Assembly (NCBI GenBank): GCA_022821495.1
Contig: JAJEDN010000025.1
Location: 1-64,000, forward strand
DNA: 64,000 bases
Direction: 5' to 3'
Source of the DNA: Candidatus Poribacteria bacterium
GTDB taxonomy: Bacteria; Poribacteria; WGA-4E; WGA-3G
The notes below the pieces were generated by a model. That model was not told where the DNA came from, did no database searches, and worked only from the letters and a program-made list of their open reading frames with translations. Made by a program: the position numbers and the translations under genes. Positions 34,620-42,892 of the stretch are shown here, in pieces; the stretch's first letter is position 1, and every line of letters begins with the position of its first letter.

Positions 34620-35993
34620 ATGGCAACTTTAACACAAACAGAAAACCGTATTAGACCACTCTATATTGACGGATATACCAACCAACTCAGCTATGTTCCC
34701 GGTGAAGAAATTGCATTCCACATCTCAACAAGCGCAGGCAGCTACTCACTTGAAATTGCACGTATCGGTGCCACGCGCGAGGTCGTCTGGAGCCAAGCAG
34801 AACTTCCCGGTGAAGCGCAACCGATCCCGTCAGATGCGTCATCGCAGGGATGCGGATGGTCACCCGTTTTTACACTCGAAGTCCCTGAAACGTGGCAGAG
34901 CGGCTATTATGAAGGCACACTCCGCACTGCAGACGGTGGCGGTGACACCATCTATAGGAATCATCGGACTGCCGAAAGCACACTGTTTTTCATTGTCCGT
35001 CCTGCGAAGCCGGGAGCAAACACCCCGATGCTGCTCCAACTGTCTACCAATACCTACAACGCCTATAACAACTGGGGAGGCTTCAGCCTCTATGGGTATC
35101 ACGGTGCAAGCAAAATACAAGGGAACCGCGTCTCGTTTGATCGACCTACCCGTGGTATCTTCAGTAACTGGGAGGCGGCTTTTGTTGCCTGGGCGGAACA
35201 GAACGGGTACACGCTTGATTACGCCGCAAACTCCGATTTGGAATTCCACCCTGAAATGCTGGAACATTACAAACTCGTGTTGAGCGTCGGGCACGATGAA
35301 TACTGGTCTGCCCCAATGCGCGATAACCTTGAAGCGTTTATTGCCAACGGCGGAAACGCCGCCTTCTTTAGCGGAAATTCCGTCTGCTGGCAGGTTCGCT
35401 CCGAAGACGATGGCAGGGCACTCGTCTGCTGGAAGCAAACTTACAACCAAGACCCGGTTTATAAAACCGATGACCACAGCACGCTTAGCACCCTCTGGAG
35501 CCACTATCTGGTGAACCGTCCTGAAAACCAATTGACCGGTGTCGGTTTCCTGCAAGGCGGCTATCACTTGAGTCACGGGCAATTTATGGATGGTGCGGGC
35601 GAATACACAGCCCATCGTCCGGAACATTGGGTTTTTGAAGGAACAGACCTCTCGCGAGATGCGACTTTTGGTGGGGCAAATACCATCGTCGGCTACGAAT
35701 GCGACGGATGCGAATTCACACTTGAAGACGGTTTACCTGTACCGACCTACCAAGACGGCACGCCTGACAGTTTCACGATCCTCGCGACGGCACCTGTCCG
35801 CTGGCATCCTGACGATTGTGAATGGTACGAGCGTTGGGAAAGAGGGAGAACCGGTGCCGCAACGATGGGTATTTACACCCAAGGCGGAACGGTCTTTACT
35901 GCTGCGACAACCGACTGGTCACACGGATTAGCAGGCGGCGATGCTGTCGTTGAACGCATCACGCATAACGTCCTGCAACGACTGGCAAAATAG
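34620..35993 (+). CDS. N,N-dimethylformamidase large-subunit-like protein
   Basis: A 457-residue protein resembling the C-terminal part of the beta (large) subunit of N,N-dimethylformamidase. Residues about 10-115 form a beta-sandwich (IDGYTNQLSYVPGEEIAFHI). The conserved catalytic-like region follows: LQLSTNTYNAYNNWGGFSLY, RGIFSNWEAAFVAWAEQNGY, LVLSVGHDEYWSAPMRDNLE and GGNAAFFSGNSVCWQVR, a fold related to class I glutamine amidotransferases. The family is large and mostly not true dimethylformamidases. GGAGGATACACA precedes the ATG. It stands alone, divergent from the PhyH operon. Confidence 0.8.
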   Translation: MATLTQTENRIRPLYIDGYTNQLSYVPGEEIAFHISTSAGSYSLEIARIGATREVVWSQAELPGEAQPIPSDASSQGCGWSPVFTLEVPETWQSGYYEGTLRTADGGGDTIYRNHRTAESTLFFIVRPAKPGANTPMLLQLSTNTYNAYNNWGGFSLYGYHGASKIQGNRVSFDRPTRGIFSNWEAAFVAWAEQNGYTLDYAANSDLEFHPEMLEHYKLVLSVGHDEYWSAPMRDNLEAFIANGGNAAFFSGNSVCWQVRSEDDGRALVCWKQTYNQDPVYKTDDHSTLSTLWSHYLVNRPENQLTGVGFLQGGYHLSHGQFMDGAGEYTAHRPEHWVFEGTDLSRDATFGGANTIVGYECDGCEFTLEDGLPVPTYQDGTPDSFTILATAPVRWHPDDCEWYERWERGRTGAATMGIYTQGGTVFTAATTDWSHGLAGGDAVVERITHNVLQRLAK

Positions 35994-36014
35994 ATGGGCG
36001 TGTTATTGTTGAGA

Positions 36015-37466
36015 TCATATCTCTTTGCACTGGAATGAGATGTGCGCTGTCGCGAACAGCACAACGAAAAAGAGCAACAACAGTATCACATCCAAGATCG
36101 CGCCTTTGAAGGCATCTCCTAAACGTACGCTGTCTTGAAATTTCGGGATACTCTCAAAGGAGACGAGTTTATCGGACATACCTTCCCTAACAAAAGGAAC
36201 GTGCGGACTGTCGGGGTCAGAGCGGTCAGCAGAGATGAGAAAATCGTTGAATACATCGGCGTAACGCTCGACGTTTTTCAAGAAATCCAGATGTCTTTGG
36301 AACCCAGTTCCTGCAAGGGATTCAACGGCGTACTGCACAATCGCTGTCGGTGAGATACGATTGAACTCTCTGGCAATCTGGATCTGGTCTATTTGTGCGT
36401 TTAAGTACGCTCTGTGCAATCTCGCGCCTTCTCTCGCCTCCGCGTTTAGAAACTCAGCCCAGAGCAGTGTTGCCGGTGTCGGTGGACGTTCACGGGCTGG
36501 GGCTGCGTCTTCCAATCCGCGGGCTATGTAGCGTTCCTTGAGTCCACTACGTCCGAAATATACCGGACTCGGACCCCGGCGGATTGATGGCTGGTTCAGT
36601 CCACTCATAACTGTCCCAAGCATTGACGGCACGAGGATCACCCCAATTACCCATATCAGCAGCAGAATTACAAGGCTTGTTGAGGCGTTGTTAACGAGTG
36701 TTGATATGAGAAACCCTAAAGCGATAAAGACAGCGATATACATTAAACCCACAACGAAAATACTGCCGATTCTGCTCCATTCTTGGGCATTGAGTTGAAG
36801 CGTTCCAGAGAGATAGAGTAACAGGAGATTAACCAGTACACCACTCATAAAAACAGCACCAAGACTCATAAGACTGCTTAAGAATTTACCAGTGAGTACT
36901 GTCCGACGCGCAACAGCATTAGATAATGTCAATCGAAGGGTGCCATGTTCCACTTCACCAGAAATCGCGTCAAATGTGAAAACGAGCGCGAGAAAACTAA
37001 GGACATTAGAGATAATGAGAATCCAGTCGATTTTTAAGAATACTGGGAACATATCTTTCGCTTTTATGGATGGAAATCCGCTATATTTCAGCCGCCAGAT
37101 ACCGGAGACGTTATAAGTGTTGCCGTCTATTATGTCCGCGTTCCATCCCCATCCCGCGCGTTTCCCTGATGCAAATTCGGGCAGATTATTTTCACTGCCG
37201 TGCGCACAGAAAGCGAGTGGTGAAGGTTTCTTATAAAGTTCACCGGGACCATTCAAAACGAGTTTGTAGAGATTATTACTATTCTGTTCAAGTCTCACCA
37301 AGTATGCTGAAACCTGCTGTCCATATTCCGCTTGTTGTGTTTTATATTCGTCAATGTGGCCCACAGCGTTGACAAGCATTAAAAAAACAGTGAGCAGCAT
37401 CGCGAGTGCGAAACGGAGGCTATTGACTTGCTCAAACAATTCTCGTTTCACAATATGCCAAAGCAT
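36015..37466 (-). CDS. ABC-2 type permease, DUF3526-like (second of pair)
   Basis: A 483-residue membrane protein; ATG 37466 is preceded on its strand by AGGAGGTCTGAG. One helix at residues 20-37 (FALAMLLTVFLMLVNAVG), a large extracytoplasmic stretch, helices from about 150 (ILIISNVLSFLALVFTFDAI), the ABC-2 motif GEVEHGTLRLTLSNAVARRT, then four helices, another long loop (residues about 295-445) and a final helix at the C-terminus. Layout as in Gld/NosY-type permeases. It begins 1 nt after the stop of a paralogous permease. No ATPase gene is adjacent. Confidence 0.85.
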   Translation of the reverse strand: MLWHIVKRELFEQVNSLRFALAMLLTVFLMLVNAVGHIDEYKTQQAEYGQQVSAYLVRLEQNSNNLYKLVLNGPGELYKKPSPLAFCAHGSENNLPEFASGKRAGWGWNADIIDGNTYNVSGIWRLKYSGFPSIKAKDMFPVFLKIDWILIISNVLSFLALVFTFDAISGEVEHGTLRLTLSNAVARRTVLTGKFLSSLMSLGAVFMSGVLVNLLLLYLSGTLQLNAQEWSRIGSIFVVGLMYIAVFIALGFLISTLVNNASTSLVILLLIWVIGVILVPSMLGTVMSGLNQPSIRRGPSPVYFGRSGLKERYIARGLEDAAPARERPPTPATLLWAEFLNAEAREGARLHRAYLNAQIDQIQIAREFNRISPTAIVQYAVESLAGTGFQRHLDFLKNVERYADVFNDFLISADRSDPDSPHVPFVREGMSDKLVSFESIPKFQDSVRLGDAFKGAILDVILLLLFFVVLFATAHISFQCKEI

Positions 37467-37467
37467 C

Positions 37468-38943
37468 TCAGACCTCCTGCCGACTGACAACCGCGAAGGT
37501 AATCATAAGTAGCATTGGATTGAAAAGGAAAAGTAGAAATAGGTCGCGGAGTGCGCGGTTACTGGCATCTTCAAACACACTCGGTGACTGATAAAAGAAT
37601 CGTGGAATATCATCCCATCGGACGGCTCCTTTATCACTCGCGAACCATTGGCGGGAACTGAACGCCTTTTTATCGTAAAAATAGTCCAATATTGTTTCCC
37701 TATACTGTCGTCCGGCTTTAAAAAAGTCTTCCACGCTCGCAAGCCCCGTCCCTGCCCACGCTTCTGTTGAGAGATGATATAAGCCTGTGGGTGAAAATCG
37801 GAGTGCGTTTCGGGCGATACTGGATTTACGAATATAGGTTTCGGAAAAGGCTTTCTCGCGTATCCGCCAGACTGTGCCAGCGGTCCGAACCCGTCCAGAT
37901 GTTAGTTCTTGGAAGTAGGCTTTAACCGTTGGGACATGGATCTCCGACGCGTCTGGGATGAACGTAATATTTTTTTGTAGATGCGTGTAACTGGAACTCC
38001 CGCTACCTGACTTGCTACCCCTTAGTAATGGTGGGTTCTTAAACGGATCCGCAGGGGCTTCTTCAGCCCAATAGAATTGTTCCAAGATCTGGTCAATTGC
38101 TTGATCTGCTTGCTTTACTTTCGTCTCTGTATCAATGAAGCGGTTGACGAGGAACAGGCTCACATTCGGATAGAGCAGTGTCAACGTCACCCAGATAAAC
38201 ATTGACACGATTAATGATGTTGCCGGGCGGTGAATCACACTGGAGATAAACAATCCGATGAGATAGAACGTAGAGGTATAGATGACTGTTGTGAGAAAGA
38301 TACCGCCAATCCGGAGGAATCCGTCCGCCCCATAATGGATAGCATTAGATTGTAATTGCAGCAGCAAAGTTAACAAGAAACTCATCAGTAATGGGAGGGT
38401 AAGGCATAGCATGGCACCCAAATACTTTGACATTACAATCAGACCGCGTCCGACAGGATTGACAAGGATGAGGCGTAACGTACCGTTCTCGCGATCGCCA
38501 GCGATTGCATCGTACGCAAAAACCAGAGCGAGAAGGCTGAAAAGGATTTGGAAGACAGATACCAGATCTATATCGGCGAGCAGATAGCGAAAAGGATTAC
38601 TGAAACCTGTGTTACGGCTAACATTACCCCATAAGAAAGGGACCTCTCCAATTTTGATTTGGAGAGAGTTCTTCGCGCGCTTGTCAAGTCCTTGATTAAA
38701 AACACTCAATGGATTCGCCGCTCTGTCGAGACGCGGCATGAAAGATGAATACGTTTTTCCGCTAAAGTTCCCTTCTTGGTGTTTTTGGAAATCCTCATTG
38801 TAACTCGCGAGTCTCCGCTCATAATTGTCCGTCAAGACGATGCTCCCTGCCAGCACAAGTGCCATACTCGCGATAACCGCAACAAGGAAGCGGAACGTCA
38901 TTAAATTCATTAAGAGTTCATGGCGAATCAGCGTCCAAAGCAT
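37468..38943 (-). CDS. ABC-2 type permease, DUF3526-like (first of pair)
   Basis: A 491-residue paralogue of the following gene: MLWTLIRHELLMNLMTFRFL with a first helix (about 17-36), extracytoplasmic loop, helices from VSVFQILFSLLALVFAYDAI, the motif GDRENGTLRLILVNPVGRGL, four further helices and a terminal helix. The shared GxxENGTLRL motif is the usual contact with the ABC ATPase. AAAGGAG precedes the ATG at 38943. The pair probably forms a heterodimeric exporter whose ATPase is encoded elsewhere. Confidence 0.85.
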   Translation of the reverse strand: MLWTLIRHELLMNLMTFRFLVAVIASMALVLAGSIVLTDNYERRLASYNEDFQKHQEGNFSGKTYSSFMPRLDRAANPLSVFNQGLDKRAKNSLQIKIGEVPFLWGNVSRNTGFSNPFRYLLADIDLVSVFQILFSLLALVFAYDAIAGDRENGTLRLILVNPVGRGLIVMSKYLGAMLCLTLPLLMSFLLTLLLQLQSNAIHYGADGFLRIGGIFLTTVIYTSTFYLIGLFISSVIHRPATSLIVSMFIWVTLTLLYPNVSLFLVNRFIDTETKVKQADQAIDQILEQFYWAEEAPADPFKNPPLLRGSKSGSGSSSYTHLQKNITFIPDASEIHVPTVKAYFQELTSGRVRTAGTVWRIREKAFSETYIRKSSIARNALRFSPTGLYHLSTEAWAGTGLASVEDFFKAGRQYRETILDYFYDKKAFSSRQWFASDKGAVRWDDIPRFFYQSPSVFEDASNRALRDLFLLFLFNPMLLMITFAVVSRQEV

Positions 38944-38978
38944 TGTGAATCAGCATCTCCTTTGATACAACCTTCACT

Positions 38979-39006
38979 TATATACGTACATGGATGCACT
39001 TTCCAA
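38979..39006 (-). promoter_or_regulatory. Promoter of the permease pair
   Basis: On the minus strand TTGGAA (complement of 39001-39006) and TATATA (complement of 38979-38984), spacing 16; leader about 30 nt. Confidence 0.4.
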
Positions 39007-39066
39007 GCGTTTAGCAGAATGATGGTATCTTGGCATAATTTGCCTTAATTAGGGTTATTTATTGTA

Positions 39067-39095
39067 TTGCCAATTCTATGATGACGTGCTATCCT
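39067..39095 (+). promoter_or_regulatory. Promoter giving a probably leaderless radical SAM mRNA
   Basis: TTGCCA (39067-39072) and TATCCT (39090-39095), spacing 17. Transcription would begin at about 39102-39103, on the ATG itself. There is no ribosome-binding site before that ATG (sequence TATCCTATTTAAC), which agrees with a leaderless message. Confidence 0.5.
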
Positions 39096-39102
39096 ATTTA
39101 AC

Positions 39103-40554
39103 ATGAAAACGGAAACGCTAATCTCCTCAGCGACGCACACACCCGGTGCAATCCTTTTAATCTCCTGCTACGAGCTTGGACACCGACCCGCAGGACTTAC
39201 GCGTCCGCTCCGCGCACTCGAGATAGCAGGATTTACACCTGATACAATTGATATTGCTGTTGAGGCGCTGGATGTTGAAAAAGTCAAACGTGCGCGGTTT
39301 ATTGGGATCTCTGTCCCGATGCATACGGCACTGCGGCTCGGTGTTCATCTTCTACAACGAATTCGAGAGATTAACCCGGATGCCTCTATATGTATGTACG
39401 GACTTTACGCTACGCTCAATGCAGATTATCTGCTCTCGCACGGTGTCGATTTCTGCCTTCCGTCTTCAGTAACCCCCCAACCCCCCTTATCAGGGGGGCA
39501 GGATAGGGACACATCAATGCAACTTGTCGGGTTGGTGCAATCTTTTGTGGACGGAAAGCAGGTTGAGACGCAGAAGACTGGTTTTCGTACTGCGAAACTG
39601 CCGCCGTTAGAGACATACGCCCAGTTTGAAGACAACGGCGAGGTGCGGACTGTCGGTTATACAGAGACGACACACGGATGCAAGCATCTCTGCACACACT
39701 GTCCTATTCCGCCTGTTTACAAAGGTAAGTTTTTTGCTGTGAATAGGGAGACAGTGCTGAATGAGATTGAGGAACAAGTGGTTGAAGGTGCGACACACAT
39801 AACATTCGGTGATCCAGATTTCCTCAACGGACCGATGCACGGACTCCGCATCCTCCGTGCAATGCACGAAGCATATCCGAATCTGACCTTTGACTTTACA
39901 ACCAAGATTGAACATATTCTTAAACACAGAAAACATTTCCCGGAATTCGCACAGCTCGGATGTCGGTTTATCATCTCTGCTGTGGAATCGCTGAGTGAGA
40001 CGGTCCTAACGATTTTGGAGAAACACCACACACGGGGCGATGTGGAAATAGCACTTGACATTGTTCACGGTGCCGGGATTGCCCTGCGTCCAACATGGGT
40101 GCCATTTACGCCATGGACAACTTTAGACGACTATCTTGAGATTCTGCGGTTTGTTGATACGCATCACCTTATCTATCACGTAGATCCAGTGCAGTATGCT
40201 GTTCGATTATTAATTCCACCGGGTTCGTATCTACTTAATCGTCCTGAGACAATAGCACTTTCACTTACACTTGACGAAACCTCTTTCAGTTACACATGGA
40301 CACACCCGGACGCACGAATGGATGAACTTCACAAAACGGTCAGTGCCCTCGTTGAAAACGACGCTCGAGCCGGTGTAAACACACTGGAGACCTTTTATCG
40401 GATATGGACACTTGCTGCGGATATACACGGTAGCAGGCACACGCCGTTGGATTTCCATAGCAAAGACGCACATCAACCCGCACCACGGATTACCGAAGCA
40501 TGGTTCTGCTGAGCGGAACCCACCGAAGGGCAGTTTGCCCCGATACACGTTTAA
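39103..40554 (+). CDS. CUAEP-tail radical SAM selenoprotein (in-frame UGA at 40510)
   Basis: A radical SAM protein that appears to contain selenocysteine. The frame runs 469 residues to TGC-TGA (TGA 40510-40512) and then continues GCG-GAA-CCC, so the product reads Cys-Sec470-Ala-Glu-Pro and 11 more residues to TAA at 40552-40554 (483 residues). CUAEP/CCAEP tails define a known radical SAM family. Order: cobalamin-binding-like Rossmann domain (residues 15-118, ILLISCYELGHRPAGLTRPL; no DxHxxG motif), linker with a repeat-derived insert (123-133), radical SAM core with C193-x3-C197-x2-C200 in HGCKHLCTHCPIP, and FGDPDFLNG as in B12-type enzymes. Substrate unknown. A DUF169 gene follows 53 nt later. 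Read conventionally the gene would look complete but lack its tail. Confidence 0.85.
39469..39502. repeat. CCCCCTTATCAGGGGG repeat inserted in the radical SAM gene
   Basis: GTAACCCCCCAACCCCCCTT followed by ATCAGGGGGGCA matches the complement of 57537-57568 at most positions. It adds VTPQPPLSGGQ in frame in the linker between the B12-like and radical SAM domains. Confidence 0.7.
40510..40541 (+). promoter_or_regulatory. Candidate bacterial SECIS element
   Basis: Directly after the UGA (40510-40512) the mRNA can form GGGCA (40528-40532), loop GUU (40533-40535), UGCCC (40536-40540). The apical loop begins with G and lies 20 nt after the UGA, inside the 16-37 nt window known for bacterial SECIS elements. 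The hairpin is within the coding extension and would be bound by SelB. Stem length (5 bp) is short, so this part is less certain than the CUAEP tail. Confidence 0.6.
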
Positions 40555-40607
40555 AGTGACCTTCATACCGAACGTCATCTAACCGAACCGTAAGGAAAAT
40601 TAAAAAT

Positions 40608-41294
40608 ATGTCAGAACAAATTCAACAATTACTCAATTTAGAAATCGCTCCTGTCGCGCTAACTTTTCATGATGCGAAACCGGAGGGTGTTTCTCGGATA
40701 GAAAAAGCTGAAGCCTCGGGTTGCACCTATTGGCGACGTGCAGCAGCAGGCAAAACCTTCTATACCGAAGCCGCTGATCATTACAACTGTCCCATCGGAT
40801 GTTATACACACAACATTGAATTGCCAGACGCACAGATGGAGGAACTCGAAAACACGCTTGGATTGATGGCGGAACTCGGCTACATCGCTATGGAAGAAGT
40901 CCCCGGCATTCCACGACAGGAAAAATCGTTCAAGAATGCTGTCTATTCCCCGTTAGCAGATGCGACTGACACACCTAATGTTGTCATCATTTCTGGCACG
41001 CCGAGACAGATGATGCTCTTGATGGAAGCCGCGACCGCTGCCGGCATCGGTAGTGAGAACAGCGTTATGGGGCGACCGACGTGTGCCGTTGTCCCGGCTG
41101 TCATACAAGGCGGACGGAGTGTGAGCAGCTTGGGATGTATCGGCAACCGCGTCTATACTGCACTCTCCGACGACGACTTCTACTTCGCCTTCCCCGGTGA
41201 ACATATTAACGCGCTTGTTGAAAAGTTAGAGACGATTGTGAACGCGAATCAGGCATTAGCGGAATATCATCAGCAACGTCAAACGGAGATTTAA
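40608..41294 (+). CDS. DUF169 domain protein
   Basis: A 228-residue DUF169 protein of unknown biochemical role; ATG 40608 with AAGGAAA upstream. Typical opening IQQLLNLEIAPVALTFHDAK. Conserved cysteines suggest a metal or cofactor site: C39 in SGCTYWRRAAAGKTFYT, C61 and C65 in YNCPIGCYTHNI, and later RPTCAVVPAV and SLGCIGNRVY. It is the direct downstream neighbour of the CUAEP radical SAM selenoprotein and is likely its functional partner (inference from position). Confidence 0.88.
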   Translation: MSEQIQQLLNLEIAPVALTFHDAKPEGVSRIEKAEASGCTYWRRAAAGKTFYTEAADHYNCPIGCYTHNIELPDAQMEELENTLGLMAELGYIAMEEVPGIPRQEKSFKNAVYSPLADATDTPNVVIISGTPRQMMLLMEAATAAGIGSENSVMGRPTCAVVPAVIQGGRSVSSLGCIGNRVYTALSDDDFYFAFPGEHINALVEKLETIVNANQALAEYHQQRQTEI

Positions 41295-41316
41295 ACTTAC
41301 CTTGCGGAGAAACAAC

Positions 41317-41421
41317 GTGGACTGGGCATTGAATAGTTTCTACCAAAGAGTTGAAGAAACACCCAAGCAATACGCAGAAATACCCAAGCAAAAACACCCT
41401 TCCACTTCGTTTCAGGCTTAG
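41317..41421 (+). CDS. Possible 34-residue peptide
   Basis: GTG at 41317 with CGGAGAAACAAC before it opens a 34-residue frame (MDWALNSFYQRVEETPKQYA ...) ending at 41421, between the DUF169 and SDR genes. The DNA contains a near-direct duplication (ACACCCAAGCAATACGCAGA / ATACCCAAGCAAAAACACCC). No family; could be spacer by chance. Confidence 0.25.
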   Translation: MDWALNSFYQRVEETPKQYAEIPKQKHPSTSFQA

Positions 41422-41457
41422 GTTTCGTTGCTAATTTAATGCGGAGAACTGAATGTC

Positions 41458-42267
41458 ATGCAAAAGGTTGCTGTTATTACGGGTGCAGCGAGTGGGATCG
41501 GACGAGGATTAGCGGAACGGTTCGTCGCAGAGGGTATGAAAATCGTCATCGCTGATGTTGAAGAAAAACCGTTAGCCAGACTTGAGGCAGACTTAAGGGC
41601 TAAAGGGGCGACTGTTCTGGTTGTCAAAACAGATGTTTCAAACGCTGACGCGGTCGAAAACCTCGCAGAACAGACCCTCGACACCTTTGGCGCGGTGCAT
41701 ATCCTCTGTAACAATGCCGGTGTTGTCTGTAGCCGTCCTATCTGGGAACATACCCTTGCCGACTGGGAATGGGTGTTGGGTGTTAACCTGTGGGGCGTGA
41801 TCCACGGTGTCCGATCATTTGTGCCACGTATGCTTGCACAAGGTGACAGGTGTCATATTGTGAATACTGCCTCTATCTTGGGTTTGGTCGGCGGCAGTGG
41901 CGAAGGCATCTATAAGGTGAGCAAACACGGGGTCGTCGTGCTTTCGGAGACGCTCGCCGATGAACTCGCACAAAAGGAAGCAAATATTCAGGTGCATGTG
42001 CTTTGTCCAGGATGGGTTCGTACAGGGATTTTGGATTCTGCCCGGAACCGTCCAGATGCACTACAAAACCCAAAAGTGGAGGCACCGCCGCGTCAGGAAA
42101 CCATTGGTGGCTCGCGGAATGTTCGCGCTGAGATGGAGGCGGGAATGCCACCCGCAGAGGTCGCAGAGCATGTCTACAACGCGATCCAGACGGGTACCTT
42201 CTATATTCACACACATCCTGAGCACAAGGCGTGGATTCGTGAACGCATGGAGCGGATTCTTGAGTAA
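41458..42267 (+). CDS. Short-chain dehydrogenase/reductase (SDR)
   Basis: A 269-residue classical SDR. NAD(P) loop TGAASGIGRGLAERF, acidic residue at IVIADVEEKP (NAD preference), NNAG motif in LCNNAGVVCS, catalytic Ser in VNTASILGLVGGSG and the catalytic pair in YKVSKHGVVV (Tyr-x-x-x-Lys), then HVLCPGWVRTGILD. Substrate unknown. An ATG 5 nt earlier (41453) is in another frame. Same direction as the selenoprotein/DUF169 pair, 163 nt after DUF169, so co-transcription is possible but not shown. Confidence 0.92.
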   Translation: MQKVAVITGAASGIGRGLAERFVAEGMKIVIADVEEKPLARLEADLRAKGATVLVVKTDVSNADAVENLAEQTLDTFGAVHILCNNAGVVCSRPIWEHTLADWEWVLGVNLWGVIHGVRSFVPRMLAQGDRCHIVNTASILGLVGGSGEGIYKVSKHGVVVLSETLADELAQKEANIQVHVLCPGWVRTGILDSARNRPDALQNPKVEAPPRQETIGGSRNVRAEMEAGMPPAEVAEHVYNAIQTGTFYIHTHPEHKAWIRERMERILE

Positions 42268-42390
42268 CCAGTGCAATTGAATATAAAATGTAGTAAACAG
42301 TTAGATTAGCAATTTGAGCGGAGTTCTGGCGTACGATCGCAAAATTGCAGAAACAGTATACTATAACGACAGCGAGGTTAATATAACCAA

Positions 42391-42582
42391 ATGAGACGTA
42401 AATTGGAAGTGGAATTAGATTTTATCACAGACTTATCACCGCTGGAACTCGCGTCAAAAGTTGCCCCGCTTGTTCGCGAGGCTATTGACGCGGTTAAAGA
42501 ATCTTTGGGTGTTGAATTAGAGTTCGATATCTTTCTCATGCTTGATGGACAAGAGGTTCGCTTCGTGATGGAGCCAATGTAA
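42391..42582 (+). CDS. Small conserved-looking protein (63 aa)
   Basis: A 63-residue frame: MRRKLEVELDFITDLSPLEL opens, an amphipathic helix follows (ASKVAPLVREAIDAVKESLG), then beta-like LEFDIFLMLDGQEVRFVM. GAGG lies about 11 nt before the ATG. Composition looks like a folded small protein, but I recognise no family. Confidence 0.45.
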   Translation: MRRKLEVELDFITDLSPLELASKVAPLVREAIDAVKESLGVELEFDIFLMLDGQEVRFVMEPM

Positions 42583-42643
42583 TCTGCACTGCACACATTA
42601 GACTCCGTGCAATTTCGACCTTTGTCAAGTTTCAAAAGTATTG

Positions 42644-42892
42644 TTAATCCGTTTCAACGGATAAATCAGTGTACTCATATACAGGCGTTTGGATGGTGCG
42701 GACAGGCTGGCACTGTTCCCATACTGCTTGATGTAAGCGTTCAACGGTTTCTGGAGAAAAGTGTTGTTCTCCTGTTTCAACATTGACTCGAGCAGGTACG
42801 TTTTCAATCAAAAAAAATTGTCCATTCAGTTCAATAGAGTACGTCACGTTTTTCTCAATTAGAGTTTCATTCCAAACTGCTTTGTTAGACAT
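42644..42892 (-). CDS. YgiT-type antitoxin-like protein lacking zinc cysteines
   Basis: An 82-residue protein. ENVPARVNVETGEQHFSPET strongly resembles the middle of YgiT/MqsA-type zinc-finger antitoxins, which usually read VPAxVCxxCGExxFSxE after an N-terminal CxxC. Here all four cysteine positions are replaced, so no zinc is expected. The reading start overlaps the stop of the DUF4258 gene by 8 nt, the usual order for DUF4258 (toxin) followed by YgiT-type antitoxin. Confidence 0.65.
   Translation of the reverse strand: MSNKAVWNETLIEKNVTYSIELNGQFFLIENVPARVNVETGEQHFSPETVERLHQAVWEQCQPVRTIQTPVYEYTDLSVETD

Noticed and set aside
34860-35627. 255-residue minus-strand frame
   Set aside because: Antisense to the dimethylformamidase-like gene; no family features.
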